Translations under genes and position numbers: made by a program
In this document: piece by piece, positions 16,666 through 26,100 of the stretch
Layout of the letters: each line of letters starts with the position of its first letter
Position numbering within the stretch: the first letter of the stretch is position 1
The notes under the pieces: model-generated
Told to the model about the DNA's origin: nothing
Seen by the model: only the letters and a program-made list of their open reading frames with translations
Databases searched by the model: none
DNA from: Pseudomonas delhiensis
GTDB lineage: Bacteria > Pseudomonadota > Gammaproteobacteria > Pseudomonadales > Pseudomonadaceae
Direction: 5' to 3'
Length of the DNA stretch: 64,000 nucleotides
NCBI RefSeq assembly: GCF_900187975.1
Contig: NZ_FZPC01000004.1
Coordinates: 62,001 to 126,000, forward strand

Positions 16666-17754
16666 ATGTCGAAAAGGTGTGTCTTGAGTTCCGATCATTC
16701 CCTCGACGACGAATCAGTGGCCGCACGGGTGTCGCGGCATTTTCGCGTGGCCCTGGACGAGCGCGGCTACAGCCCCGACGCCTCGCAGCAGGCCGCCATC
16801 GACCACCTGGCCGACTGGCTGGACGGCTTCCTCGGCGGCCGCCGCTCCTGGCTGCGCAAGCCGCCCGCGGGCGTCTACCTGTGGGGCAGCGTGGGCCGCG
16901 GCAAGAGCTTCGTGATGGACTGCTTCTATGCCGCGGCACCCTTGCAGGCCAAGCGCCGCGTGCATTTCCACGCCTTCCTGCAGGAGCTGCAGAAACGCAT
17001 GATGGCCTTCACCGGCCAGGCCGACCCGCTGGCCCGGGCGGCCCGGGAGATCGCCGCGCAGACGCGGCTGCTGTGCTTCGATGAGTTCCACGTGCACGAC
17101 ATCGGCGACGCCATGCTGCTCGGGCGCATGCTCAAGGTGCTGGTGGAGGAGGGCGTGGGCATGGTCTGCACCTCCAACTACCAGCCCGAGGGCCTGTGCC
17201 CCAACCCGCTGTACCGCGAGCGCTTCCGCCCGGCCATCGAGCTGATCGAGAAACGTTTCGACGTGGTGCCGCTGGACGGCGGCGAGGACTACCGCCTGCG
17301 CGCCACGCCCCTGGAGAACTGGGGCAGCTACCTGTGGCCGGCGCGCGCCGACGACCTGGCGCTGATCGGCGCGCGCCTGGGCCTGGACGACGCGGCGCGG
17401 TTCGACCAGGTGCTGGACGTCAACCACCACCCGCTGCGCATCCATGCCCTGGAGGAAGGCCGCGCCTGGCTCGACTTCAGCGAGCTGTTCGAACGCCCGC
17501 GCTCGGCGGCCGACTACCTGTGGCTGATCGAGCATTTCCCGCGCATGGCGGTCAGCGGCCTGGGCCCGCTGGGCGACTACCCGCCGGACGTGAGCATGCG
17601 CTTCCTCAACTTCATCGACATCGCCTACGACCGCCAGTTGCGCCTGCAGCTGTTCGCCAGCGTGTCGCTGGACCGCCTGGCCGAGGGCGGCGCGGCGGTG
17701 GATTTCGCGCGGACCCTGAGTCGGTTGCGGCAGTTGAAGCTGGAGCCGTTGTAG
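16666..17754 (+). CDS. AFG1/ZapE-type P-loop ATPase
   Basis: 362 residues (356 if the TTG at 16684, which follows AAAAGG, is used). Walker A is GSVGRGKSF and Walker B LLCFDEFHVHD, followed by the family segment DAMLLGRMLKVL and the arginine-containing SNYQPEGLCPNPLYRERF. The C-terminal part has LWLIEHFPRM and NFIDIAYDR, both characteristic of AFG1-like ATPases including ZapE, which acts on FtsZ during division. Pseudomonas usually has a core zapE next to rplM, so this may be a paralogue; the organisation here (alone, between a cytochrome and pcaR) supports that. Cellular target unknown. Confidence 0.85.
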   Translation: MSKRCVLSSDHSLDDESVAARVSRHFRVALDERGYSPDASQQAAIDHLADWLDGFLGGRRSWLRKPPAGVYLWGSVGRGKSFVMDCFYAAAPLQAKRRVHFHAFLQELQKRMMAFTGQADPLARAAREIAAQTRLLCFDEFHVHDIGDAMLLGRMLKVLVEEGVGMVCTSNYQPEGLCPNPLYRERFRPAIELIEKRFDVVPLDGGEDYRLRATPLENWGSYLWPARADDLALIGARLGLDDAARFDQVLDVNHHPLRIHALEEGRAWLDFSELFERPRSAADYLWLIEHFPRMAVSGLGPLGDYPPDVSMRFLNFIDIAYDRQLRLQLFASVSLDRLAEGGAAVDFARTLSRLRQLKLEPL

Positions 17755-17799
17755 GGGAGCCGGGCCCAGCTCCGGAGGGGCGGGTGTGGGTGGTGTATC

Positions 17800-17832
17800 G
17801 GCGTACAACCGCGAACGGTTGTACGCCCTACG
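17800..17832. repeat. Single arm of the GTAGGGCG palindromic family
   Basis: GGCGTACAACCGCGAACGGTTGTACGCCCTACG is palindromic around CGCGAACG and continues with CCAAGGTCGG, exactly as the right arms of the 2574-3187 array do. It is a solo arm about 45 bases after the ATPase stop codon. Confidence 0.8.
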
Positions 17833-17888
17833 CCAAGGTCGGTCATGGCGTGGGGCGAATGGCGGGTTATCCGTTGATACAGGTTTGG

Positions 17889-17942
17889 GCGATTATCGCC
17901 CAACTCCATTTGCGATTATCGCCCGACGCTTCGATAATCGGC
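17889..17942. promoter_or_regulatory. Candidate PcaR operators before pcaR
   Basis: Three copies of one motif lie in 54 bases: GCGATTATCGCC at 17889-17900 and 17912-17923, and CTTCGATAATCGGC at 17929-17942. They fit the PcaR recognition sequence known from P. putida (GTTCGATAATCGCAC). Their position 28-80 bases before the pcaR start suggests autoregulation. Confidence 0.65.
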
Positions 17943-17969
17943 CAAACCCTCCGCCAGCAGGACAGCGCC

Positions 17970-18812
17970 ATGACCGACGAAAATTCCGCCAGCTCGGGCA
18001 CCCTGGCCCCGCCCATCGTCGCTTCGCCGGCCAAGCGCATCGAGGCCTTCACCGGCGACCCCAACTTCATGACCTCGCTGGCCCGCGGCCTGGCGGTGAT
18101 CCATGCGTTCCAGGAACGCAAGCGCCACCTGACCATCGCCCAGGTCAGCCACCGCACCGAGATTCCCCGCGCCGCCGTGCGCCGCTGCCTGCACACGCTG
18201 ATGAAGCTGGGCTACGTGACCACCGACGGGCGCACCTATTCGCTGCTGCCCAAGGTGCTGACCCTGGGCCACGCCTACCTGTCCTCGACGCCGCTGGCGG
18301 TCACCGCGCAGCCGATCCTCGACCGCGTCAGCGAGCAGCTGCGCGAGGCCTGTTCCATGGCCACCCTGGAAGGCGACGAGATCCTCTACATCGCCCGCTC
18401 GGCCACGCCGCAGCGGCTGATCTCGGTGGACCTCAGCGTGGGCAGCCGGCTGCCGGCCTACTGCACCTCCATGGGCCGCATCCTCCTGGCCGGGCTCGAC
18501 GACCAGGCCCTGGAGGACTACCTGGCCCACGCCGACCTGCAGGTGAAGACCAGCCGCACCGTGTGCACCCCCGAGGGCCTGCGCGCGAGCATCGCCGAGA
18601 TCCGCCGGCAGGGCTGGGTGATCATCGACCAGGAGCTGGAGATGGGCCTGCGTTCGGTGGCGGTGCCGCTGAAGGACTCCGCCGGCCAGGTGCTGGCGGC
18701 GCTGAACGTCGGCACCCACGTCGGCCGGGTGTCGCGCCAGGAACTGGAGACGCGCTTCCTGCCGGTGCTGCTGGAGGCCAGCCGGGAGCTGAGCACGCGG
18801 CTGTTCCACTGA
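17970..18812 (+). CDS. pcaR: IclR-family regulator PcaR
   Basis: 280 residues. The winged-helix HTH occupies about residues 30-95 (FMTSLARGLAVIHAF, LTIAQVSHRTEIPRAAVRR), and the effector domain follows with GDEILYIARS and SVGSRLPAYCTSMGRI. The sequence closely follows P. putida PcaR, including SPAKRIEAFTGDPNFMTSLA. PcaR binds beta-ketoadipate and activates the pca genes that take protocatechuate to succinyl-CoA and acetyl-CoA, while repressing itself. Start 17970 is preceded by CAGCAGGACAG. It is followed by pcaK on the same strand after 176 bases; no other pca catabolic genes are in the window, so they lie elsewhere. Confidence 0.93.
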   Translation: MTDENSASSGTLAPPIVASPAKRIEAFTGDPNFMTSLARGLAVIHAFQERKRHLTIAQVSHRTEIPRAAVRRCLHTLMKLGYVTTDGRTYSLLPKVLTLGHAYLSSTPLAVTAQPILDRVSEQLREACSMATLEGDEILYIARSATPQRLISVDLSVGSRLPAYCTSMGRILLAGLDDQALEDYLAHADLQVKTSRTVCTPEGLRASIAEIRRQGWVIIDQELEMGLRSVAVPLKDSAGQVLAALNVGTHVGRVSRQELETRFLPVLLEASRELSTRLFH

Positions 18813-18823
18813 GGGTTGGTTTT

Positions 18824-18857
18824 GTTCGGTAATCGCCCGGCTTGGCGATTATCGAAT
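18824..18857. promoter_or_regulatory. Candidate PcaR operators before pcaK
   Basis: GTTCGGTAATCGCCC (18824-18838) and the inverted GCGATTATCGAAT (18845-18857) match the PcaR motif with about one mismatch each. They are just after the pcaR stop codon and about 130 bases before pcaK. Confidence 0.6.
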
Positions 18858-18988
18858 TGAAGGGCTGTCAGACTATTCGTACTGTGGGCCGTCCGCCCGC
18901 AAGGGCGCCGAATAACAACAATGAGTGACAGCCACCGGTCCACGCCCCGGTGGCGGCCTCATTCCTGTCCGCCTGCAGGAATCGCCGC

Positions 18989-20338
18989 ATGACCCGTTCC
19001 GCCACCCTGCCGTCCACCGGCACCCTGGACGTCCAATCCTTCATCAATGCCCAGCCGCTGTCGGCGTACCAGTACCGCATCGTGCTGCTGTGCTTCCTCA
19101 TCGTCTTCCTCGATGGCCTCGACACTGCGGCCATGGGCTTCATCGCCCCGGCGCTGACCCAGGACTGGGGCATCGACCGCGCCAGCCTCGGCCCGGTGAT
19201 GAGCGCCGCGCTGATCGGCATGGTCTTCGGCGCCCTCGGCTCCGGCCCGCTGGCCGACCGCTTCGGGCGCAAGGTGGTGCTGGTGGCGGCGGTGTTCCTG
19301 TTCGGCCTGTTCAGCGTGCTCTGCGCCTTCAGCGCCAACCTCGACCAGTTGCTGGTGCTGCGCCTGCTCACCGGCGTCGGCCTGGGTGCTGCCATGCCCA
19401 ACGCCACCACGCTGCTCGCCGAGTACACCCCCGAACGCCTCAAGTCGCTGCTGGTCACCAGCATGTTCTGCGGCTTCAACCTGGGCATGGCCGGCGGCGG
19501 CTTCATTTCCGCCAAGCTGATCCCGGCCTTCGGCTGGCACAGCCTGCTGCTGCTCGGCGGCGTGCTGCCGCTGGTGCTGGCCCTGGTGCTGCTGCTGTGG
19601 CTGCCGGAATCGGCGCGCTTCCTGGTGGTGCGCAGCCGCGGCGACGAGCGCGTGCGCAAGGCGCTGGCGCCGATAGCCCCGGCGGAGGTGGCCATGGCCG
19701 GCGGCTTCAGCGTGCCGGAGCAGGGCAGCGCGCCCAGCGGCAACGTGCTCAAGGTGGTGTTCGCCGGCCGCTACAGCGCCGGCACCCTGCTGCTGTGGCT
19801 GACCTACTTCATGGGCCTGGTGATCGTCTACCTGCTCACCAGCTGGCTGCCCACCCTGATGCGCGACAGCGGCGCCAGCCTGGAGCAGGCTGCCTTCATC
19901 GGCGCGCTGTTCCAGCTGGGCGGGGTGCTCAGCTCGGTGGCGGTGGGCTGGGCCATGGACCGTTTCAACCCGCACAAGGTGATCGGCCTCTTCTACTGCC
20001 TGGCCGGCGTCTTCGCCTACTGCGTGGGCCAGAGCCTGGGCACCCTCGGCCTGCTGGCGGGTCTGGTGCTGGCCGCGGGCATGTGCGTGAACGGCGCGCA
20101 GTCGGCCATGCCCTCGCTGGCGGCGCGCTTCTACCCGACCCAGGGGCGCGCCACCGGGGTGTCCTGGATGCTCGGCATCGGCCGCTTCGGCGCCATCCTC
20201 GGCGCCTGGATCGGCGCCACCCTGCTGGGCCTGGGCTGGAACTTCGAACAGGTGCTCACTGCGTTGGTGGTGCCGGCGGCCATCGCTGGCACCGCGGTGG
20301 TGATCAAGGGCCTGGTCAGCCACGCGGACGCTACCTGA
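18989..20338 (+). CDS. pcaK: Aromatic acid:H+ symporter PcaK
   Basis: 449 residues, 12-TM major facilitator of the AAHS family. TM1 carries the family motif FLDGLDTAAMGFIAPAL, whose Asp residues are needed for transport, and the TM2-TM3 loop has GPLADRFGRK. The cytoplasmic 8-9 loop region appears as GWAMDRFNPHK. PcaK imports 4-hydroxybenzoate and protocatechuate and acts in chemotaxis to them in P. putida. Position directly downstream of pcaR with PcaR-like sites between is the main reason for choosing PcaK over other AAHS members. Start 18989 has AGGAATCG upstream. Confidence 0.88.
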   Translation: MTRSATLPSTGTLDVQSFINAQPLSAYQYRIVLLCFLIVFLDGLDTAAMGFIAPALTQDWGIDRASLGPVMSAALIGMVFGALGSGPLADRFGRKVVLVAAVFLFGLFSVLCAFSANLDQLLVLRLLTGVGLGAAMPNATTLLAEYTPERLKSLLVTSMFCGFNLGMAGGGFISAKLIPAFGWHSLLLLGGVLPLVLALVLLLWLPESARFLVVRSRGDERVRKALAPIAPAEVAMAGGFSVPEQGSAPSGNVLKVVFAGRYSAGTLLLWLTYFMGLVIVYLLTSWLPTLMRDSGASLEQAAFIGALFQLGGVLSSVAVGWAMDRFNPHKVIGLFYCLAGVFAYCVGQSLGTLGLLAGLVLAAGMCVNGAQSAMPSLAARFYPTQGRATGVSWMLGIGRFGAILGAWIGATLLGLGWNFEQVLTALVVPAAIAGTAVVIKGLVSHADAT

Positions 20339-20775
20339 GCCCTAGGGCGGAACACCGGCGCCCGGGAACCATGGCGCGCCGATGCAGGCGCGCGCCCTGC
20401 GCGCGAAATCGCGGACGGAGTCCCTACGGGTTGCCAGGAGGCACGCCCTCGTAGGAGCGGGCCCTGCCCGCGAATCGCGCGCAGGGCGCGCTCCTACAGG
20501 TGGGACAGCGGTGGCGGGGTAGGACTCCGTCCGCGATTACCGGCCGTTCCGGCGCGATTCGCGGATAGGATCCGCTCCGAAGAACCGGCCCTCTATATCT
20601 CCCCCCCGCAATGACAACGGACCAGCGGTCGCCCACCGCCTGCGAGCGGTAGCGAATGTATCGGCCATGAAAAATCAAGGACACATGCCGCCGCTAACGC
20701 CGGCCCCACAATAGGCCCATCGCATCCCGGCCCTGGCCGGGGTTTCACGCAACTGTCGTTCGAGCGGTTCGGGCC
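20339..20775. repeat. Intergenic REP cluster before the minor pilin operon
   Basis: 437 bases without a gene. GTAGGAGCGGGCCCTGCCCG and its inverted partner form a palindromic pair at about 20452-20500. Flanking it are GCGGACGGAGTCC (about 20413-20425) and GGACTCCGTCCGCG (about 20523-20536), an outer inverted pair, and GCGGATAGGATCCGCTCC near 20560-20578. The last 200 bases before 20776 presumably carry the pilin promoter; no confident boxes or AlgR-type sites were recognised. Confidence 0.8.
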
Positions 20776-21279
20776 ATGAGTGTTTCTGTCCACCCGCGCA
20801 GGCCGGTGCCCATGGAGGGGGCCGAGGGTCAGCGCGCTTTTACCCTGATCGAGCTGATGGTGGTGGTCGCCCTGGTGGCGATCTTCGCCAGCATCGCCGT
20901 GCCGGCCTTCGGCTCGCTGATCGAGTCCAGCCGGGTGAAGTCTTCCGCCTCGGCGCTCTACCGCCTGCTCCAGGGCGCCCGCGCCGACGCCGTGAGCACG
21001 CGCACCGCCATGAGCCTGTGCCAGAACGGCAGCGCCTACGAGTGGCTGCTGGTGCGTGCCGGCAGCTGCGCCTCGCTCGACGCCAGCCTGGTGGCGCAGC
21101 GCCTGAGCCTGCCCAGCAGCATCGGCGTGGCCAGCAGCGTCAGCGGCCTGACCTTCCGTGCCGACGGCAGCGCCGCGGTGGCCAGCCTGAGCCTCAGCGG
21201 CAGCAGGAGCGGCAGCAGCTACAGCATCAAGGTCGCCGCTTCCGGCTACATGAGCCTGGGCTCGGGGAGCAGCCAATGA
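20776..21279 (+). CDS. Type IV minor pilin, FimT/FimU (GspH) family
   Basis: 167 residues. The prepilin signal reads EGQRA then FTLIELMVVVALVAIF, so cleavage would fall before Phe at about residue 22 with Glu at mature position 5. Position -1 is Ala rather than the nearly invariant Gly. The GspH domain follows, with AFGSLIESSRVKSSASALYRLL and paired cysteines near the middle. Such pseudopilins prime assembly of type IV pili together with PilVWXE. It opens a six-gene operon and overlaps pilV by 4 bases. P. aeruginosa has both fimT and fimU here; only one gene is present. An alternative start at 20812 would give a shorter leader. Confidence 0.85.
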   Translation: MSVSVHPRRPVPMEGAEGQRAFTLIELMVVVALVAIFASIAVPAFGSLIESSRVKSSASALYRLLQGARADAVSTRTAMSLCQNGSAYEWLLVRAGSCASLDASLVAQRLSLPSSIGVASSVSGLTFRADGSAAVASLSLSGSRSGSSYSIKVAASGYMSLGSGSSQ

Positions 21280-21818
21280 AACGCAACCTGGCCGGCTTCA
21301 GCCTGATCGAAGTGCTGGTGGCATTGCTGGTGATCTGCGTCGGCGTGCTGGGCATGCTCGCCATGCAGGGCAGGGCGATCGCCTATTCCCAGGACATGGC
21401 GGTGCGCGGCACGGCGGCGGCGCTGGCCGACGAGCTGATGGAAACCATCCGCACCGACCTCTATTCCGCCCAGGACGGCGGCACGCCGCTGACGCCGCCG
21501 GCCAGCTCCGACTACTACAAGGCCAGCGGCAGCGCCTTCCCCGCGGCGCCGGACAGCTGCGCCTCGCTGGCCGCGCTGAGCGCCTCGCAACGCCTGGGCT
21601 GCTGGGCGCAGCGGGTGCGCCAGGCGCTGCCCGACGCCGCCAGCCTGATGAGCAGCGATTTCCACGTCTGCCGCAGCAATGGCGCCAGCACCTGCAGCGG
21701 CAGCGGCTCGGCCATCGAGATCCAGCTGGCCTGGCGGGTGAAGTCCGGCGAGTGCCTGGACGCGAATGCCGGCAGCGACCCGACCATCTGCCACTACGTG
21801 CTGCGCGAGGAGCCCTGA
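21276..21818 (+). CDS. pilV: Minor pilin PilV
   Basis: 180 residues with prepilin leader MKRNLAG then FSLIEVLVALLVICVGVLG: a Gly before the cleavage point, Glu5 and the hydrophobic helix typical of PilV/GspI. The remainder contains an N-methylated pilin helix extension (SQDMAVRGTAAALADELMETIR) and several Cys residues probably forming disulfides. PilV is part of the pilus tip/initiation complex with PilW, PilX and PilY1. ATGA overlap with the preceding gene; pilW starts immediately after its stop. Confidence 0.88.
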   Translation: MKRNLAGFSLIEVLVALLVICVGVLGMLAMQGRAIAYSQDMAVRGTAAALADELMETIRTDLYSAQDGGTPLTPPASSDYYKASGSAFPAAPDSCASLAALSASQRLGCWAQRVRQALPDAASLMSSDFHVCRSNGASTCSGSGSAIEIQLAWRVKSGECLDANAGSDPTICHYVLREEP

Positions 21819-22595
21819 ATGCCCGCCCACTCCCGCCGCCAGGCCGGCCTCTCGCTGGTCGAGCTGATGGTGGCCATGACCCTCGGCCTGTTCCTGGTGC
21901 TGGGTGTCACCCAGATGTACCTCGACGGCAGCACCCGCACCCGCTACTTCACCGGCCAGTCCGAGAACCTCGACAACGCCCGCTACCTGCAGCGAGTGCT
22001 GGACGCGCGGCTGTCCCGGGCCGGCTACCGGCGCCAGCCATCGACACGCATGAGCACCGCCTTCCCGGCGCAGAGCAAGAACGGCTGCAGCTTCGCCGCC
22101 GGCCAGGCGCTGGTGCGGGTGGATGCCAACACCCTGTGCCTGCGCTACCAGCCGCGCGACGCCGACGACATCGACTGTACCGGCGCTTCCCTGGGCAGCC
22201 TGCCGGGGTTGACCACGCCCTACGCGACCTTCAGCCCGAGCAACGACGTGGTGGAGAAGATCGGCCTCGCCAACGGCCAGCTCAGTTGCAACGGCAGCGT
22301 GCTGGCCGACAACGTGGCGGCGGTGCACTTCGACTACGGCGTGGACACCGGCAGCGACGAGAACGCCCGCCAGGTCGCCAAGTACGTCGCCAGCCCGACC
22401 AGCGCCCAGACCGTGCGCAGCCTGCGCTACACGCTGCTGCTGGCCAGCAGCGGCAGCAACCTGACCGGCGGCATGAGCACCACCAGCTGCGCCGACTGGG
22501 CGACCCTCAGCGGCGGCAGCGCCTGCACCGACGGCGACGGTACCCTGCGGCGCATCGTCAGCGGCAGCAGCATGTTGAGGAACCTGATGCCATGA
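21819..22595 (+). CDS. pilW: Minor pilin PilW
   Basis: 258 residues with leader RRQAG then LSLVELMVAMTLGLFLVLG, the PilW-type variant in which Leu replaces Phe after the cleavage site. The segment QMYLDGSTRTRYFTGQSENLDNARYLQ is characteristic of PilW, and the later part contains SQNGCSF-like and NTLCLRY disulfide-prone elements. PilW is a core minor pilin for pilus biogenesis. It starts directly after the pilV stop codon and shares an ATGA overlap with pilX. Confidence 0.88.
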   Translation: MPAHSRRQAGLSLVELMVAMTLGLFLVLGVTQMYLDGSTRTRYFTGQSENLDNARYLQRVLDARLSRAGYRRQPSTRMSTAFPAQSKNGCSFAAGQALVRVDANTLCLRYQPRDADDIDCTGASLGSLPGLTTPYATFSPSNDVVEKIGLANGQLSCNGSVLADNVAAVHFDYGVDTGSDENARQVAKYVASPTSAQTVRSLRYTLLLASSGSNLTGGMSTTSCADWATLSGGSACTDGDGTLRRIVSGSSMLRNLMP

Positions 22596-23134
22596 GGAGT
22601 ACCCCGATGCACGGGCGCCAGCGCGGCGCCGTGCTATTCGTCGCCCTGGTGATGCTGCTGGTGCTGACCCTGCTGGCGGTCGGCGGCATGCGCGAGATGC
22701 AGCTGGAAGGGCGGATGACCGGCAACCGCCTGGAGCTGCAGCGGCTGACCAGCGCGGCCGAATCGGCCCTGCGCGAAGGCGAGGGCAGGGTGAGCGAGAG
22801 CAGCCGCGCGCTGGAGGCCTGCTCGTCGTCCGCCAGCCCCTGCTACACCGGCCTGGCCAGCAGCTACGCCGCGGACTTCTCCAGTACCACGGCCTACACC
22901 GGGCTGGACGGCGCCACCAGCCTGCCGCGCAACGCGCGCTGGTACCTGCGCTACATCGGCAACAGCTGCAAGGGCGGCTCCGGCGGCAGCGCCAACGCCT
23001 ACCTGTCCAAGGGCCAGGCCGGCTGCACCTACTACTACGAAGTCAACGCCCAGGCCTACAAGGACCGCGCCAGCGCCGGCTGCGCCGCCAACACCCTGTG
23101 CCTGCGCTCCAGCACCGCGCTGGTGATCCCATGA
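22592..23134 (+). CDS. pilX: Minor pilin PilX
   Basis: 180 residues. The N-terminus GRQRGAVLFVALVMLLVLTL is the PilX/GspK-like hydrophobic helix with no canonical Glu5, as usual for PilX, and REMQLEGRMTGNRLELQR continues the conserved family region. The C-terminal part has Cys pairs and YYYEVNAQA. PilX helps assemble the priming complex at the pilus tip. ATG 22592 overlaps the pilW stop; ATG 22607 (MHGRQRG) is a possible alternative. Spacing to pilY1 is 23 bases. Confidence 0.86.
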   Translation: MRSTPMHGRQRGAVLFVALVMLLVLTLLAVGGMREMQLEGRMTGNRLELQRLTSAAESALREGEGRVSESSRALEACSSSASPCYTGLASSYAADFSSTTAYTGLDGATSLPRNARWYLRYIGNSCKGGSGGSANAYLSKGQAGCTYYYEVNAQAYKDRASAGCAANTLCLRSSTALVIP

Positions 23135-23157
23135 GGCCCGCGAGGAGGCTCCCTACC

Positions 23158-26100
23158 ATGAAACCGCTGCGCGCGCTGGCGCTGCTCCTGCTGTCCTGCC
23201 TGCTGTGCGCCGGCGCCCGGGCCTCGGTGCTGGCGCAGACGCCGCTGTTCGTCAGCAACATCGCCCCGCCGATGAACATGCTGGTGGTCGGCCGCGACCA
23301 GAAGCTCTACTTCCCGGCCTACAACGACGCCTCGGACATCGACGGCGACGGCCAGCTGGACATCTACTACAAGCCGAGCATCGACTACACCGGTTACTTC
23401 GACTCGTACAAGTGCTACAGCTACGACAGCAGCAACAACGTCTTCGTCCCGAAGAGCGTCACCAGCACCAAGAAGTGCAGCAGCCAGTGGAGCGGCGACT
23501 TCCTCAACTACCTGACCATGTCGCGCCTGGACGTGCTGCGCAAGGTGCTCTACGGCGGCTACCGCTCCACCGACAGCGCCACCGCCACGGTGCTGGAGCG
23601 CGCCTTCATCCCCAACGACGCCCACAGCTGGGGCAAGGAATACAAGAGCGTCGCCCGCGACGGCTACAACATCGCCGACTACGCGCCGCTGAGCGTCCCG
23701 GACAGCGGCAAGTACATCCTCTTCGCCAACACCTCGCGGCCGGCCAGCGGCACGTCCACGCTCACCGGCTACAGCAGCAGCGCCGTGCCCAGGCTGCGGG
23801 TGATCAGCAACACCAGCTACCGCATCTGGAACTGGGTCTCGCGGGAGGACCCGCAGGCCACCAACACCATTTCCTCCAGCACCAGCGTCACCCCCAGCCC
23901 GGACATGACGGTGCGCGTGCAGGCCTGCGTCAGCGGCCTGCTGGAGAGCAACTGCACCCAGTACGGCAGCGTCTACAAGCCCACCGGCGTACTCCATGAC
24001 TACGGCGCTTCGAACAAGATGTACTTCGGCCTGGTCACCGGCACCTATTCCAACAACCTGCGCGGTGGCGTGCTGCGCAAGGCGCCGGCCAGCTTCAGCG
24101 ACGAATACACCGCCAGCACCGGGCGCTTCCTCACCGACGCCACCAGCGGCACCGGCTGCCTGAACTCGCGCTGCTACGTGAACAACAGCGGCATCGTCGC
24201 CAACCTCGACCGCCTGGTGTACTACCAGCGCTGCAGCAGCGGCACCCTGCTCAACCCGCTGACCAACGGCAACTGCCCGGACTGGGGCAACCCGCTGGGC
24301 GAGATGGCCTACGAGGCGCTGCGCTACTACGCCGGCAAGGCGCTCAACGGCAACTATGCGGCGGGCAGCATCGACACGGGGCTCGGGTTGTCCAGCGTCA
24401 CCACCTGGAGCAACCCCTACTCGACCTACCCGTCGTGCACCCGGCCGTTCATGACGCTGATGAGCGACATCAACCCCAGCTACGACTCGGACGTGCCCGG
24501 CAGCACCCTGGGCAGCGACGTCAAGCCCACCGACGACATCGGCTTCGACTTCGCCAGCATCGGCGCCACCCTGTGGAGCAAGGAGGTGGGCGCCAGCGCC
24601 AAGGTCAACATCGGCGAATCCTCCGGCACCACCAACGACTCGGCGCCCACCGCCAAGTCCGCCAGCAGCTTCGCCAGCATCCGCGGCCTGGCCGAGGAGC
24701 CCACGCGCCAGGGCAGCTACAGCACCGCCGCGGTGAGCTACTTCGGCAGCCAGACGGCGCTGACCAGCGCCGGCTCGAACAAGGTGCAGAGCTTCTCCAT
24801 CGCGCTGTCCTCGACCTTGCCCAACATCAGGATCACCACCAGCAAGGGCACCCTCAAGCTGGTGCCCTTCAGCATGGACGTGACCCAGGGCGTGGTCAGC
24901 CAGATCACCGGCTTCTACATCGACACCCTGACCAGGGACAGCAGCGGCAACATCAGCACCATCACCTTCCGCGTGGTCTACGACGACTCGGCCCAGGGCA
25001 GCGACTACGACATGGACGCCATCGTGCTCTACACGGTGACGGCCAACAGCGACGGCACCGTGTCGGTCACCGCCAAGACCGAGTATTCGGTGGCGTCCTA
25101 CGAGTCGCACATGGGCTACACCATGTCCGGCACCACCAAGGACGGCGTCTACCTGGAGGTGACCGGCGGCGGCAGCGGCAACGTGCAGTACAAGCTCGAC
25201 ACCCCGGACGGCAAGTACCCGGGCGACTGCTCGGCGAGCGGGGCGAGCTGCGCCTACCTGCCGGGCCTGGCGAACAACAGCGCGACCATCACCGACACGT
25301 CCGGCTCGGGCCGCAACCAGACTTCCACCACCCGTGCCACCTACCACACCCGCACCTTCACCCCATCCGCCTCGACCGCGGTGACCACCCTGCAGGACCC
25401 CCTGTGGTACGCCGCCAAGTACGGCAAGAGCGACCTCAGCACCTGGGACTCCGACGGCGACGGCACGCCGGACAACTACTTCCTGGTGAGCAACCCGAGC
25501 AAGCTGGCCAGCCAGCTGAAGTCGGCCTTCGACGACATCCTCCAGCTCAACACCTCGGTCACCGCGGTGGCGGTGGACTCGCAGTCGCTGGACGACGGCG
25601 ACTACGTCTACAGCACCAACTTCAGCTCCAGCGACTGGACCGGCGACCTGATCAAGAAGCAGAAGGTCAAGACCACCTCCAGCAGCGGCAGCACCAGCAC
25701 GACCACCACCACCCTGTGGAAGGCCTCGGCGCAACTGCCCAGCAGCCGCAACATCTACTTCGCCAGGAACGGCAGCCTGACCGCGTTCACCTGGGCCAAC
25801 CTCAGCAGCGCCCAGCAGACCGCGCTCAACCGCACCGCCGCCGGCGTGGTCGACAGCAAGGGCACCACCCGCGTGGACTTCCTGCGCGGCAGCAACACCA
25901 GCTTCCGCAGCCGCTCCACGCTGCTCGGCGACATCGTCAACTCCTCGCCGGTGCTGGTCAGCGGCGCCGACTACATCACCGCGCGGGCCGACGCCCTGGA
26001 GGGCAGCACCAGCTACGCCACCTACGCCAGCGGCCAGGCCTCCAAGCCGTCGGCGGTCTATGTAGGCGCCAACGACGGCATGCTGCATGCCTTCAACGCC

